Of a DNA stretch of 64,000 nucleotides, positions 16,740-25,638 are shown piece after piece. Positions within the stretch are counted from its first letter, which is position 1; each line of letters begins with the position of its first letter. The position numbers were made by a program, and so were the translations under genes. This stretch comes from Glycocaulis albus (lineage in GTDB: Bacteria; Pseudomonadota; Alphaproteobacteria; Caulobacterales; Maricaulaceae): positions 372,001 through 436,000 of the forward strand of contig NZ_BMFS01000001.1 in NCBI RefSeq assembly GCF_014639075.1. Direction: 5' to 3'. The notes beneath the pieces are model-generated. The model was not told the DNA's origin and did no database searches. It was given only the letters and a program-made list of their open reading frames with translations.

Positions 16740-17740
16740 AGGCTGGCAATCACGTTCCTGACCACCTTGAAGACCGGCTCGCTCATGGCATGGCCATGGG
16801 CCGGCACGATGACGAGGCGGGCATCGGGTGCAGCATCCTTCAGATCGAAGGCCGATTGCAGCGGGCACACCATGTCATAGCGGCTGTGGACGATATGCAC
16901 CGGCATGTCCAGGCGATGCGCGTCGGTGATCAGCTGGCCTTCTTCGAGAAAGCAGCCATTGGAAAAATAGTGGGCCTCGATGAGTGCGGTGGAGACCAGC
17001 TTGTCACGCCCCTTGTTGCGCAGGTTTGCAAGGGCGCTCTGCGGGGTGGCTTCGAGATGCGAGAGGAGTTCCTCATAAGCGATCCAGCGGAAAATCATGC
17101 TGTCCCGGAGGGCTGCCTCGCCTGCCGGGTCGTCAAGATGGCGAAGGAGCGGCGCGCCGGCGGCCAGCTCGGTCTGCATGGCTTCGAGCGCCCAGCGCGC
17201 GAAGCCCGGCGGATCGTCATGCAGCGCTGGCGGCACGCCCTGCATGAGCCAGTCGTGGGCATCAGGATAGACCGCGCCTGCGCCGCCCTTGCCATGCCAC
17301 CAGCCCAGCTCGCGTCTGGTGGCCAGGAAGACGCCTTCCACGAGCACGCTGGCCACGCGTTCGGGATGCGCCTCGGCATATGCCAGCGCCAGCGTGGTGC
17401 CCCAGCTGGCCCCCATCACGCAATCGAAGTGTTCAAGGCCCAGATGCTCGCGCAAGGCCTCGATATCAGCGATGAGGTGAGCGGTTGTGTTGGCCTGCAG
17501 CTCGAACAGAGGCGCTGAACGCCCGCACCCGCGCTGGTCGAACTGTATGGTTTCCCAGATTGCCGGATCGGCATAGCGGCGGTGGCGCGAGCTGGCGCCC
17601 GAGCCCGGTCCGCCATGCAGGAAGAGCAGGGTGCGTCCCCCCTCCTTGCCTGACCTTTCCCAGTAAAGGCTGTGACCGTCCGAAACGGGCAGCAGTCCCG
17701 CCTCCCGGGCCGCAATATCCGGAAACAGCGCGCTATGCAT
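16736..17740 (-). CDS. pip: Prolyl aminopeptidase (alpha/beta hydrolase, peptidase S33)
   Basis: A 334-residue cytoplasmic peptidase that removes N-terminal proline from peptides. The oxyanion motif HGGPGSGA, the family signature DQRGCGRS and the nucleophile elbow GASWGTTL are all present; the acid and His residues fall in HSRYDMVCPL and VPAHGHAMSE. It starts 17 bp after the slipin stop codon, so it likely shares the nfeD-slipin transcript. Length fits the family. Confidence 0.9.
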   Translation of the reverse strand: MHSALFPDIAAREAGLLPVSDGHSLYWERSGKEGGRTLLFLHGGPGSGASSRHRRYADPAIWETIQFDQRGCGRSAPLFELQANTTAHLIADIEALREHLGLEHFDCVMGASWGTTLALAYAEAHPERVASVLVEGVFLATRRELGWWHGKGGAGAVYPDAHDWLMQGVPPALHDDPPGFARWALEAMQTELAAGAPLLRHLDDPAGEAALRDSMIFRWIAYEELLSHLEATPQSALANLRNKGRDKLVSTALIEAHYFSNGCFLEEGQLITDAHRLDMPVHIVHSRYDMVCPLQSAFDLKDAAPDARLVIVPAHGHAMSEPVFKVVRNVIASL

Positions 17741-17757
17741 GCCGGTAGTCAGTACGG

Positions 17758-18534
17758 TCAGCTCTGGCCTCCGCTTCGCGGCGCCGTGAGGTTCGCTATC
17801 AGATCGCCGGCCATCGGGAACACGATGGTGTTGGTGCCCTTCTGGCCTATATCGGCGAGCGTGCCGAGATAGCGCAGCTGCATCGCGCCTTCCTGTGTGG
17901 CGAGAATTTCGGCGGCCTCGGCGAGCTTGGCGGCGGCCTGCTGCTCACCCTCTGCGGCGATGACCTTGGCGCGCCGCTCTCGCTCGGCCTCGGCCTGCCG
18001 GGCGATGGCGCGGATCATCGACTGGTCGAGGTCGACATGCTTGATCTCGACATTGGAGACCTTGATGCCCCACGCCTCGGTCTGGGAATCGAGGATTTCC
18101 TGGATATCGGCATTGAGCTTGTCGCGCTGGGAGAGCATTTCATCGAGATCGTGCTTGCCGAGCACCGAGCGCAGCGTGGTCTGCGCCAGCTGGCTTGTCG
18201 CCTCGCGAAAATCGCTGACCTGGTTGATCGCGCGCTGCGGATCGACAATGCGGTAGTAGAGCACGGCGTTCACGCGCACAGAGACATTGTCCTGGCTGAT
18301 CACGTCCTGGCTGGGCACATCTTCCGCCACGATGCGAAGGTCAACCTTCACCATCTGCTGCACGATGGGGATGAGGATGATCAGGCCCGGCCCGGACGTG
18401 CCCGAATAGCGCCCGAGCGTGAACACCACGCCGCGCTCATACTCGCGCAGGATCTTGATTGCCGAGGACAGGAAGGCGAACACCACCGCGCCAAGGCCCA
18501 GAAGAAACCCGATATTCATGCCCAGTTCCGCCAT
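17758..18534 (-). CDS. Slipin, SPFH/stomatin-family membrane protein
   Basis: A 258-residue stomatin-like protein. One N-terminal membrane hairpin (about residues 7-27) is followed by the SPFH domain ([40 protein letters not shown]) and a charged coiled region ([24 protein letters not shown]). It forms scaffold oligomers on the inner membrane. An AAGGAG site precedes the ATG. It lies 33 bp after the NfeD protease gene, the classic slipin-NfeD pair in which the protease cleaves the stomatin. Confidence 0.93.
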   Translation of the reverse strand: MAELGMNIGFLLGLGAVVFAFLSSAIKILREYERGVVFTLGRYSGTSGPGLIILIPIVQQMVKVDLRIVAEDVPSQDVISQDNVSVRVNAVLYYRIVDPQRAINQVSDFREATSQLAQTTLRSVLGKHDLDEMLSQRDKLNADIQEILDSQTEAWGIKVSNVEIKHVDLDQSMIRAIARQAEAERERRAKVIAAEGEQQAAAKLAEAAEILATQEGAMQLRYLGTLADIGQKGTNTIVFPMAGDLIANLTAPRSGGQS

Positions 18535-18567
18535 AGCGTTCTCCTTGCTCGTGGTCTTGTGTACGGC

Positions 18568-20037
18568 CTAGCTGCGGCCCGATGATTTCACTTTTAGCGT
18601 CAGCCCGTCCACCGAAACGACCTTCACACCGTCGCCCGGTTGCAGATCATCAGATGATACCGCCTGCCAGCGTTCGCCCTCGACCTGGACATGGCCTGCG
18701 CCATTGGCCCAGCTCAGCACCGTTCCGATGGCTCCGGTCAGGCCCTCGCGGCCGGTGACGATCCTGCGCGCCTGAGCGGCAAGGCCGTAACTGCCCGCCA
18801 GCAGAACCGAAATGCCCATCACGGCGCTCATCACCAGTACCAGCGGCCAGTCAATGCGCAGGCCCTCCACATCGGTATCCACCAGCATCAGCGCGCCAAT
18901 GGCAAACGCCACCACCCCGCCGAGTGCCAGCAATCCGTACGAAGCGACGAAAACCTCCGCTATCAGAAGGCCCAGCCCCAGCACGATCAGCGCCGCCCCG
19001 GCATAGTTCAGGGGCAGGGTGTTGAGGGCGTAGAGCCCGACAATAATACAGATCAGGCCCGCCACGAATGTGACCGGCTCCAGCCCGTTATAAAAGCTCA
19101 CCAGCAGGCCGATAAAGCCGAGATTGAGGACCAGAAACGCAATGTTGGGATCGGTAATGACGGTGAGTATCTGGGTGGGCAGGCTCATTTCCACGCGCTC
19201 GACGCTCGCGCCTTCCAGCGCCAGCGTCACTTCACTGCCATCGCCCAGCATGACGGTGCGTCCGCTGGCCACGGTTAGCAGCTCTGTTGTCGATGCGGCC
19301 ACGAAGTCGGCGGCATTCTGCTCTACCGCCTCGCTATAGGTCAGGCTCACCCCTTCGCGCACGGCGCGCTCGGCCCAGTCGCCATTGCGCCCGCGCAGCT
19401 CTGCCAAGGCGCGGATATAGGCCACCGAATCGTTGACCATCTTGTTGCGCATGGCTTCGTCATTGCCCGGTGCCTGCGGCGATGCGGGCGCGGTGCGCTC
19501 GCGCGCGGCGTCTTCCAGGACATTGCCGTTATCGCCAGCCTCTCCCCCCTCGTCACCCTCGTCAGGCGTTTGCGGCGGACTGCCCGGTGCGCCGCCCATG
19601 GTGACGGGTGTTGCCGCGCCCACCGTAGTGCCCGGTGCCATGGCCGCGACGTGGGCCGCATAGAGGATATACGCCCCGGCGCTGGTCGCGCGCGCGCCCG
19701 TCGGCGCGACATGGACGATCACCGGCACAGGAGAGGCGAGAATGGCATTATTGATGTCGCGCATCGCATCGACGAGGCCGCCGGGCGTATCCATCTCGAT
19801 GATGACGGCGTCTGCTTCTCCTGCCGCACGCTCGATCACGCGTACGACATGGCCTGCCCGCGCGGGCCCGATAGCGCCCTGAAGGCTGACGAGGTGAACC
19901 GTCGCGGCTGCGCTTTCAGACTGCCGTGCCAGCGCACCGGCAGCGAGCATCACAGCACCCAGCGCAATCAGGCCCGCGCAGAACAACCGCACAGGCGTCA
20001 TCAGCATTTTGGCAGAGTATCGTCGCGTCACGGACAT
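18568..20037 (-). CDS. NfeD family membrane-bound ClpP-class serine protease
   Basis: A 489-residue partner protease of the slipin. After an N-terminal hydrophobic segment (about 15-36) comes a ClpP-fold domain with the nucleophile region GARATSAGAYILYAAHVAAM and a candidate catalytic lysine in MRNKMVNDSVAYI. Between them lies an acidic low-complexity insert rich in Gly/Glu/Asp. Four to five membrane helices follow (about 290-420), then the C-terminal NfeD OB-fold (LTGAIGTVLSWANG, VKVVSVDGLTLKV). The start at 20037 lacks a clear Shine-Dalgarno; 20007 is an alternative. Confidence 0.9.
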   Translation of the reverse strand: MSVTRRYSAKMLMTPVRLFCAGLIALGAVMLAAGALARQSESAAATVHLVSLQGAIGPARAGHVVRVIERAAGEADAVIIEMDTPGGLVDAMRDINNAILASPVPVIVHVAPTGARATSAGAYILYAAHVAAMAPGTTVGAATPVTMGGAPGSPPQTPDEGDEGGEAGDNGNVLEDAARERTAPASPQAPGNDEAMRNKMVNDSVAYIRALAELRGRNGDWAERAVREGVSLTYSEAVEQNAADFVAASTTELLTVASGRTVMLGDGSEVTLALEGASVERVEMSLPTQILTVITDPNIAFLVLNLGFIGLLVSFYNGLEPVTFVAGLICIIVGLYALNTLPLNYAGAALIVLGLGLLIAEVFVASYGLLALGGVVAFAIGALMLVDTDVEGLRIDWPLVLVMSAVMGISVLLAGSYGLAAQARRIVTGREGLTGAIGTVLSWANGAGHVQVEGERWQAVSSDDLQPGDGVKVVSVDGLTLKVKSSGRS

Positions 20038-20225
20038 GGAGGGGTTCCGTCAGCTGAAGGCCTTACAGCAAACCTAACCCGGAAATGGCGAAAGCCCAAT
20101 GCGGCGATGGGGGAGAACAGCGCTTTTCGGGCTCCGCGGCAACCAAGCGTGTGATTTCCCCAGCGCCGATCAGCTCTTCCCCTGAAGGGCCATGGCTTCC
20201 TTCTCTGCGACGCACTCCCGCCAGC

Positions 20226-20254
20226 TTGAAACGCTCAAAATACTCAAAAGTTGA
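20226..20254. promoter_or_regulatory. Cluster of TTGA/TCAA half-sites upstream of the RHH-RAMA gene
   Basis: In an AT-rich patch of otherwise GC-rich DNA, TTGA (20226), TCAA (20235), TCAA (20244) and TTGA (20251) form two facing pairs. It lies 58 bp upstream of the SeqA-like gene and in the divergent region with nfeD. A ribbon-helix-helix autoregulatory site is a guess. The remainder of the 274-bp gap shows no gene. Confidence 0.25.
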
Positions 20255-20311
20255 AAAATGCGGCAGAGCTGGGATGATGTGGAGTAGTTTCGCAGCGGAA
20301 GGAGTCGTGCG

Positions 20312-20761
20312 ATGGCGGAGATGAAAACCATCGAGATAGATTTCGAGGTTCACCAGCGGATCGAGGCGGCGCGAAAGGGATTTGGTGAGACCCCAAATAC
20401 TGTGTTGCGCCGCTTGCTGGAAATTGACCGGCCTGGCCGGGCAACGCCGCCGCCTGGACCGACACAAGCCTTGGGGCGAAGCAAGCGCGAGCCCCGGCCG
20501 TGGTTCGGCAAGGGTGTGACGCTGCCGCATGGGACACTGGTGCGGATGGATTATAATGGACGGGTCCATTCCGGGCAGATTGACGATGGCGGCTGGCTGG
20601 TTGAAGGCAAGCGGTTCAAGAGCCCGTCCGGAGCGGCAAGCGGTATTGCGGTCACTGGGCGGGGGGACAAGACCCGGCTGGATGGATGGAAATACTGGTC
20701 GGTGAAATTGCCTGCGAGTGATGTATGGCACCACATCTCAACACTTCGCCGGGCAGGCTGA
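20312..20761 (+). CDS. SeqA-like ribbon-helix-helix + RAMA domain protein
   Basis: A 149-residue two-domain protein. Residues 4-39 (MKTIEIDFEVHQRIEAARKG and GETPNTVLRRLLEI) closely resemble the N-terminal oligomerisation/ribbon-helix-helix part of SeqA. A Pro/Arg-rich linker (about 40-65) leads to a C-terminal RAMA-type module (LPHGTLVRMDYNGRVHSGQI, then GGWLVEGKRFKSPSGAASGI, then RLDGWKYWSVKLP). RAMA domains are associated with DNA methylation enzymes and modified-DNA recognition. The GATC-binding domain of SeqA is absent. AAGGAG precedes the ATG. A role in sensing methylated DNA is inference. Confidence 0.78.
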   Translation: MAEMKTIEIDFEVHQRIEAARKGFGETPNTVLRRLLEIDRPGRATPPPGPTQALGRSKREPRPWFGKGVTLPHGTLVRMDYNGRVHSGQIDDGGWLVEGKRFKSPSGAASGIAVTGRGDKTRLDGWKYWSVKLPASDVWHHISTLRRAG

Positions 20762-20780
20762 GCGGACGCAGAAGGCACCC

Positions 20781-21371
20781 ATGAACCTCGAAGCCCGCTT
20801 TGCGCGCTGGGCGCGCGGTGGACAATCGCGCCTGGCCCTGTTTGCCGCCTCCTTCCTGGAGGCGACAATCCTGCCTGTACCCATAGAGCTATTGATGATC
20901 CCGGTCATGCTGGCTGACCGCGCCCGGCTCTGGCAGGCCGCCGCTGCGGTGCTGGCGGGGTGCCTGGCCGGAGTGGCGGCGATGTATCTGGTGGGCGTGA
21001 TCGCGTTCGAGACGGTTGGCGCACCGGTCATTACGGCGCTGGGGCTGGAGGCGCGCTACGAGGCCTTCCTGGGCTATGCCGAAGACAATGGCGTGATGGC
21101 GCTCCTGATCATCAATGTGACACCGATACCGCTCTTCGTTGCGGCTCTGGGTGCGGCGGTGTCCGGGCTCTCGCCGGTGACCGTTTTCGGCATTATCGCG
21201 CTCACGCGCGCGGCGCGCTATTTCGGCCTGGCGCTTCTGGTCTGGCTGTTCGGCACGCGCATACTTGCCATGCTTGAGAACCTGCGTGACCGTCCGCGAC
21301 TGCGGCTGGCGGTCTGGGCGGCGGGCATCGCGCTGGCGGCAGCCGCGCTGGTACTGCCGGTCATCGTATAA
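20781..21371 (+). CDS. YqaA/DedA-like membrane protein (VTT domain)
   Basis: A 196-residue inner-membrane protein of the SNARE-associated/VTT superfamily. It begins with FARWARGGQSRLALFAASFL, followed by EATILPVPIELLMIP, the YqaA-type signature with a re-entrant loop, and at least four more hydrophobic segments. Members act in membrane homeostasis or lipid movement. The start at 20781 has GAAGG upstream; the open frame extends 21 codons into the previous gene. It lies 19 bp after the RHH-RAMA gene on the same strand, so it may share its promoter. Confidence 0.82.
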   Translation: MNLEARFARWARGGQSRLALFAASFLEATILPVPIELLMIPVMLADRARLWQAAAAVLAGCLAGVAAMYLVGVIAFETVGAPVITALGLEARYEAFLGYAEDNGVMALLIINVTPIPLFVAALGAAVSGLSPVTVFGIIALTRAARYFGLALLVWLFGTRILAMLENLRDRPRLRLAVWAAGIALAAAALVLPVIV

Positions 21372-21384
21372 GGCGAACAGGAAA

Positions 21385-21459
21385 TGGTGCCGCTAGAGTG
21401 AATTGAACACTCGACCTCTCCCTTACCAAGGGAACGCTCTACCCCTGAGCTATAGCGGC
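21385..21459 (-). tRNA. tRNA-Thr (GGU anticodon)
   Basis: Cloverleaf on the minus strand: acceptor GCCGCTA pairing with TAGCGGC, anticodon loop TTGGTAA (GGT), T-loop TTCAATT, discriminator A and an encoded CCA. Length is 75 nt with CCA. Confidence 0.97.
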
Positions 21460-21578
21460 CTTCGGCGTATGGGGCGGACGCCTCGCGCCTGCCTTGCCGG
21501 AGCGGGGCGTATAGCCCAAGTTTGCGGCCGCGCCAAGGGCACGCTTGCGGTCGTTTGCAGGGGGAGCTCTTCTGGTTC

Positions 21579-21598
21579 CGCAGCCCATCGGGGCTGCG
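21579..21598. repeat. CGCAGCCC-N4-GGGCTGCG hairpin repeat, copy A
   Basis: Eight-base arms with an ATCG loop, followed by GTTCAGCG. A near copy with the same arms, four-base loop and similar flank (TGTTCCGCG) lies at 28411-28430. Both are intergenic. Confidence 0.6.
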
Positions 21599-21610
21599 TT
21601 GTTCAGCGGA

Positions 21611-21656
21611 CCCCCACCTGCGCGGGGGCAGGCAGTCGCGGGCGCGCGTTCGCGCT
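21611..21656. repeat. Composite intergenic repeat, copy B
   Basis: A CCCCC...GGGGG hairpin followed by the 19-mer GCGGGCGCGCGTTCGCGCT, exactly as found at 7057-7075. Confidence 0.5.
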
Positions 21657-21835
21657 TTTCAGGCCACAAAGCGGCCTGTTGCCTTTGAGTACAACTCACC
21701 ACGCGTTTCACCGGCGCAAGCCGGTGCCCAGCAATTTTCTGGATCCCGGCTTTCGCCGGGAAAACGAAACAGATGGAAGCCGACGCAGGGCAGTGCCCGC
21801 TTGACCGGCCCCCCTCTTGGCGGCACACCAGATCC

Positions 21836-22006
21836 ATGAGCAAAAAGTCCGACAGGGGCTCACGCCCGCCAGAAGAGTCCGACAGCCGTGAGGCGCGTCT
21901 GGCAGAGGCCTTGCGCGCCAATCTGCGCCGGCGCAAGGCAGCCGCCAGACCGGCGAAAGGCGGCGCTGAAAAAACGTCTGGCACAAAGCCCGCCGGTCAG
22001 GGCTAG
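21836..22006 (+). CDS. Small basic protein upstream of murA
   Basis: A 56-residue Arg/Lys-rich protein whose core REARLAEALRANLRRRKAAA resembles short proteins often found beside murA in alphaproteobacteria. The N-terminus is polar and Ser/Glu-rich and the C-terminus is a disordered Ala/Lys/Gly tail. No membrane segment. No strong Shine-Dalgarno is visible. Function unknown; the amphipathic basic helix could bind RNA or DNA. Confidence 0.6.
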   Translation: MSKKSDRGSRPPEESDSREARLAEALRANLRRRKAAARPAKGGAEKTSGTKPAGQG

Positions 22007-22078
22007 GATAGGGACAAATCCCATCCTACATGGCAGGCATATCGCCGCCCTGCCTCACCCGTTTTCAGGACCGTTTTC

Positions 22079-23347
22079 ATGGATCGCATCGTCATTCGCG
22101 GGAAACAGCCACTTTCCGGCACCATTCAGATTTCCGGCGCGAAGAACTCGGCTCTGAAGCTGATGGCGGCAAGCCTGCTGACCGAAGGCGAGTTGCTCCT
22201 GGAAAACATGCCGCGCCTGGCGGATACGCGCTTCATGGCGCACCTTCTGGCCCATCTGGGCGTGGAGGCTGAAGAGCAGGCCGGCAACCGGCTGAGCCTC
22301 ACGGCTGCGAACCTTTCGGGCACGACAGCGCCCTATGATCTGGTGCGCAAGATGCGCGCCACCTTCAACGTGCTTGGCCCGCTTCTGGCGCGCGAGGGCA
22401 AGGCGAAAGTCTCCCTGCCGGGTGGCTGCGCCATCGGCGCGCGCCCTGTCGACCTGCACCTGAAAGCCATGGAGGCACTGGGCGCCAGGATCACGCTGGA
22501 AGAAGGCTATGTGCTGGCCGAGGCACCGGCGGGCGGGCTCAAGGGCGGCCATATCGTCTTTCCGTTTGTCTCGGTGGGCGCGACCGAGCACGCCATGCTG
22601 GCAGCGGTGCTGGCGAAGGGCACATCGAAGCTGGAGAATTGCGCGCGCGAGCCGGAGATTGAGGACCTGGCCAATTGCCTGGATGCCATGGGCGCGAAGA
22701 TCTCCGGCGCGGGCACCGGCACGATCATGATTGAAGGGGTTGCGAGCCTCAACGGGACGGTCTGGCCCGTCGTGGCCGACCGGATCGAGACCGGCACCTA
22801 TGCGATGGCCGCCGCCGCCGCGGGCGGCGATGTCACCCTGACCGGCATGGTTCCGGCGCATAATCAGGCGCTGTGGGCGGATTTGCGGGAGGCCGGCGTG
22901 ACGGTGGAAGAGGGTGAAACCTCGGTGCGTATCGTGCGCAAGGGCCCGATCAGGGCCGTCGACATGCAGACCGCGCCCTATCCGGGCTTTCCCACCGACC
23001 TGCAGGCCCAGTTCATGGCGCTGATGTGCCTGGCCGATGGGGCTTCTGTCATCCGCGAGACGATATTTGAAAACCGTTTCATGCATGCCCCGGAGCTGAC
23101 GCGGCTGGGCGCGCGTATCGATGTGCGCGGCAATGAGGCGGTGGTGCGCGGGCCTGCGCCGCTGAAAGGCGCGCCGGTAATGGCAACCGATCTGCGCGCT
23201 TCCGTTTCGCTGGTGATAGCCGGGCTGGCGGCGGAAGGGGAAACCATCGTGTCGCGCGTTTATCACCTTGACCGCGGCTTTGAACGGCTGGAGGAAAAGC
23301 TGTCGGCCTGCGGGGCTGATATCCGCCGCGAGAAGGAAGAGGCATGA
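22079..23347 (+). CDS. murA: UDP-N-acetylglucosamine 1-carboxyvinyltransferase
   Basis: First committed enzyme of peptidoglycan synthesis: transfers enolpyruvate from PEP to UDP-GlcNAc in the cytoplasm. 422 residues, the usual length. Active-site Lys22 lies in [10 protein letters not shown] and the fosfomycin-target cysteine is C117 in [16 protein letters not shown]. Later landmarks are [17 protein letters not shown] and [16 protein letters not shown]. It heads a tight run with DUF2948, UPF0262 and a phosphatase-like gene (overlaps of four bases). Confidence 0.98.
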   Translation: MDRIVIRGKQPLSGTIQISGAKNSALKLMAASLLTEGELLLENMPRLADTRFMAHLLAHLGVEAEEQAGNRLSLTAANLSGTTAPYDLVRKMRATFNVLGPLLAREGKAKVSLPGGCAIGARPVDLHLKAMEALGARITLEEGYVLAEAPAGGLKGGHIVFPFVSVGATEHAMLAAVLAKGTSKLENCAREPEIEDLANCLDAMGAKISGAGTGTIMIEGVASLNGTVWPVVADRIETGTYAMAAAAAGGDVTLTGMVPAHNQALWADLREAGVTVEEGETSVRIVRKGPIRAVDMQTAPYPGFPTDLQAQFMALMCLADGASVIRETIFENRFMHAPELTRLGARIDVRGNEAVVRGPAPLKGAPVMATDLRASVSLVIAGLAAEGETIVSRVYHLDRGFERLEEKLSACGADIRREKEEA

Positions 23348-23793
23348 GCACGAAGCCATTACGCCTCATCGGTCAGGACCAGGATGATGTCGCGCCGGTT
23401 TCGGCGGCGCTGCAGGATGCGATTGCGCGCATTGCCGACCTGAAATTCGAGGCGCGCGCCCGGCGCTTCACGGCCGTCTTCACGCGCTATCGCTGGGAAA
23501 AGCCTGCCGGCAAGGGTGAGCGCATACGCTCCGGCCTGCAGATCGGCTCGGTCACTGCGGCAAAGGCCCAGCGCCTGCGCAAGGGTGCGCCCGATGCCTT
23601 CGTCTCCCTGCTCTCGCTAACCTTTGAGCCGTCAGAGGGGCACGACGATCCGTCCGGCACGCTGGTATTCACCTTTGCTGGCGGCGGCGCGCTGAAGCTG
23701 GATGTAGAGTGCGTCGATCTGGTGCTCGCCGATGTGTCCGCGCCCTGGAAGGCGTCGGCACGCCCCGACCATGAAAGCGAAGGCGCGCCATGA
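23344..23793 (+). CDS. DUF2948 family protein
   Basis: A 149-residue protein of the alphaproteobacterial DUF2948 family, recognised from [30 protein letters not shown] and the C-terminal [15 protein letters not shown]. The ATG overlaps the murA stop (ATGA), so translation is coupled. This position after murA is conserved in alphaproteobacteria. Function unknown. Confidence 0.9.
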   Translation: MSTKPLRLIGQDQDDVAPVSAALQDAIARIADLKFEARARRFTAVFTRYRWEKPAGKGERIRSGLQIGSVTAAKAQRLRKGAPDAFVSLLSLTFEPSEGHDDPSGTLVFTFAGGGALKLDVECVDLVLADVSAPWKASARPDHESEGAP

Positions 23794-24275
23794 GCGAACA
23801 TGCCCCTGAAGACCGGCTGATCGCGATCGAGCTGGACGCGGCCAGTATCGGCAAGGCGGAAGAAAATGTCGAACATGAGCGCCGGGTGGCGATTGCCGAT
23901 CTGCTTGAAGCCAATCGTTTCCGCCCGGAAGACGGGCCGGGCGGCCCCTACCGGCTGCGCCTCGCCATCGAAGAACAACGCCTTGTCTTTGATGTCAGCG
24001 CCGAGGACGGCACGCCGGTGCGCCTGTTCGTCTTCTCGCTTGGGCCGCTGCGCCGCATTCTGAAAGACTATTTCCTGATCTGCGAGAGCTATTACGAGGC
24101 CGTGCGCGATGCCTCCCTCGCCCAGATTGAGGCGGTCGATATGGGGCGCCGGGGCGTCCATAATGAAGGTTCATCGCTCCTGAAAGAACGGCTGGAAGGC
24201 AAGATCGATGTCGATTTCGACACGGCACGCCGCCTCTTCACCCTGATCTGCGCCCTGCACCGGAGAGCCGGGTGA
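23790..24275 (+). CDS. UPF0262 family protein
   Basis: A 161-residue protein of the UPF0262 family, recognised from ENVEHERRVAIADLLEAN, LGPLRRILKDYFLICESYYE and AVDMGRRGVHNEGSSLL. It overlaps the DUF2948 gene by four bases and the next gene by four. Function unknown; cytoplasmic. Confidence 0.93.
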   Translation: MSEHAPEDRLIAIELDAASIGKAEENVEHERRVAIADLLEANRFRPEDGPGGPYRLRLAIEEQRLVFDVSAEDGTPVRLFVFSLGPLRRILKDYFLICESYYEAVRDASLAQIEAVDMGRRGVHNEGSSLLKERLEGKIDVDFDTARRLFTLICALHRRAG

Positions 24276-24691
24276 GCGCGCCCCGGGCTGTCTTTGTATG
24301 CGGGCGCAATTCGGTACGTTCGCCCATGGCCGAGGCGCTCTGGCGCGCGCGGTTTGGCGCAGGTGCGCGTGTGCAGTCGTGCGGTATCGAACCGGCGAGC
24401 TGCGCAGACGGTTTCATGATCGCGGTGATGGCAGAGCTCGGCAGCGATCTCTCCGGCTTCGAGCCACAAGGCCTTGAGGCGGTTCACGCCAGCGCGGATA
24501 CGCTCGTCATATGCCTTGCGCCGGAAGCCGATGAGGCCGCAAAAGCGCTGGCGAAAAGCGCCAAGGCGCGCATCGAGCACTGGCATTTCGCTGATCCGGC
24601 AGACATTGAAAGCAGCCGTGAGGCGCGCCTTGATGCCTACCGGGCCATACGCGATGCGTTGAAATCGCGCATCAATGCTGTGGTTTTGTGA
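24272..24691 (+). CDS. Low-molecular-weight protein-tyrosine-phosphatase-like protein
   Basis: A 139-residue protein with the LMW-PTP/arsenate-reductase P-loop C-x5-R-S near the N-terminus (VFVCGRNSVRSPMAEAL) and a general-acid-type DP in FADPADIE. It may dephosphorylate protein phosphotyrosine or act as a reductase. The start is GTG overlapping the UPF0262 stop (GTGA). Last gene of the murA run. Confidence 0.87.
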   Translation: MSAPRAVFVCGRNSVRSPMAEALWRARFGAGARVQSCGIEPASCADGFMIAVMAELGSDLSGFEPQGLEAVHASADTLVICLAPEADEAAKALAKSAKARIEHWHFADPADIESSREARLDAYRAIRDALKSRINAVVL

Positions 24692-24710
24692 GCCAATACT
24701 GCGCCAAGGC

Positions 24711-24739
24711 TCGACGTAAGCCCCATACAGGGACTATAT
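24711..24739 (+). promoter_or_regulatory. Putative housekeeping promoter of infA
   Basis: TCGACG and CTATAT separated by 17 bp, 84 bp upstream of the infA start, in the 132-bp gap after the murA run. A fit by eye only. Confidence 0.35.
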
Positions 24740-24823
24740 AGCCCGCCACGCGCCGCGCCGGGCAAGGGCTGATTCCGTCATGACGAGGGAAAAGGCCACC
24801 GGCAGCCAGACAAGAGGAGCTGC

Positions 24824-25042
24824 ATGGCGAAGGAAGAATTGCTGGAGTTTCCCGGTGAGGTCACCGAACTCCTGCCGAATGCCACTTTCCGGGTGAAGCT
24901 GGAAAACGATCACGAGATCATTGCCCACACCGCCGGCAAGATGCGCAAGAACCGCATCCGCGTGCTGGCCGGTGACAAGGTGCTGGTCGAGATGACGCCC
25001 TACGACCTGACCAAGGGCCGTATCACCTACCGCTTCAAGTAA
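24824..25042 (+). CDS. infA: Translation initiation factor IF-1
   Basis: A 72-residue single OB-fold protein that binds the ribosomal A site during initiation. Signature: [39 protein letters not shown] and [23 protein letters not shown] precedes the ATG. The maf gene follows after 5 bp. Confidence 0.99.
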   Translation: MAKEELLEFPGEVTELLPNATFRVKLENDHEIIAHTAGKMRKNRIRVLAGDKVLVEMTPYDLTKGRITYRFK

Positions 25043-25047
25043 TCGCG

Positions 25048-25638
25048 ATGACTGCCGATGCGCGCCTTGTCCTGGCGAGTGCCTCGCCGCGCAGGCGCGA
25101 CCTGCTGGCGGGGATAGGCTTCCCGCCGGACGCCATTGCCCCTGCCGATATCGATGAGAGCGAGCAGCCCGGAGAGCTGCCGCGCGATCTTGCCCAACGC
25201 CTGACGCGGGCAAAGCTCGCCGCTGCCACCGGCCACGAAAACGCCTATGTGCTGGCCAGCGACACGGTGGTCGGTGTTGGCCGGCGTATCCTGCCCAAGA
25301 CCGAAACCGAGGACGAAGCCCGCGCCTGCCTGTCGCTGCTATCGGGGCGCAATCACCGGGTCTTTACCGGCGTGGCGGTGCGCGCGCCTGATGGCCGGGT
25401 GGCGAGCCGGCTTTCCATGACGCGCGTGGCGGTCAAACGCCTGAGCGCGCAAGAGGTCGATGAATACATCGAAAGCGGCGAATGGCAGGGCAAGGCGGGC
25501 GGATACGGCATTCAGGGCCGGTTCGGCGCGCATATCATCCAGATCACCGGCAGCTATACAGGCGTGATGGGCCTGCCCGTCTACGAGACCCGCCAATTGC
25601 TGGTTGGCCTTGGCTACCGTCCGGGGAGCGCGTCCTGA
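25048..25638 (+). CDS. maf: Maf family nucleoside triphosphate pyrophosphatase
   Basis: A 196-residue house-cleaning enzyme that hydrolyses dTTP/UTP or modified NTPs. N-terminal LVLASASPRRRDLLAGIG, then VLASDTVVGVGRRILPKTE (catalytic Asp) and GYGIQGRFGAHIIQITGSYTGVMGLPV. It lies between infA and the RNase gene; its stop codon overlaps the RNase start (TGATG). Confidence 0.96.
   Translation: MTADARLVLASASPRRRDLLAGIGFPPDAIAPADIDESEQPGELPRDLAQRLTRAKLAAATGHENAYVLASDTVVGVGRRILPKTETEDEARACLSLLSGRNHRVFTGVAVRAPDGRVASRLSMTRVAVKRLSAQEVDEYIESGEWQGKAGGYGIQGRFGAHIIQITGSYTGVMGLPVYETRQLLVGLGYRPGSAS

Larger units (their letters stand above)
21460..21835. other. 376-bp intergenic region with inverted repeats, no gene
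   Basis: No credible coding sequence. It holds a CGCAGCCC/GGGCTGCG hairpin at 21579-21598, a C5/G5 hairpin at 21611-21628 followed by the 19-mer shared with 7057-7075, and a GATCCCGGC/GCCGGGAA hairpin near 21741-21761. Confidence 0.6.

Noticed and set aside
20063-20734. Open frame opposite the SeqA-like/RAMA gene and the nfeD gap
   Set aside because: Composition and lack of a Shine-Dalgarno argue against it, while the opposite strand has two recognisable domains behind AAGGAG.
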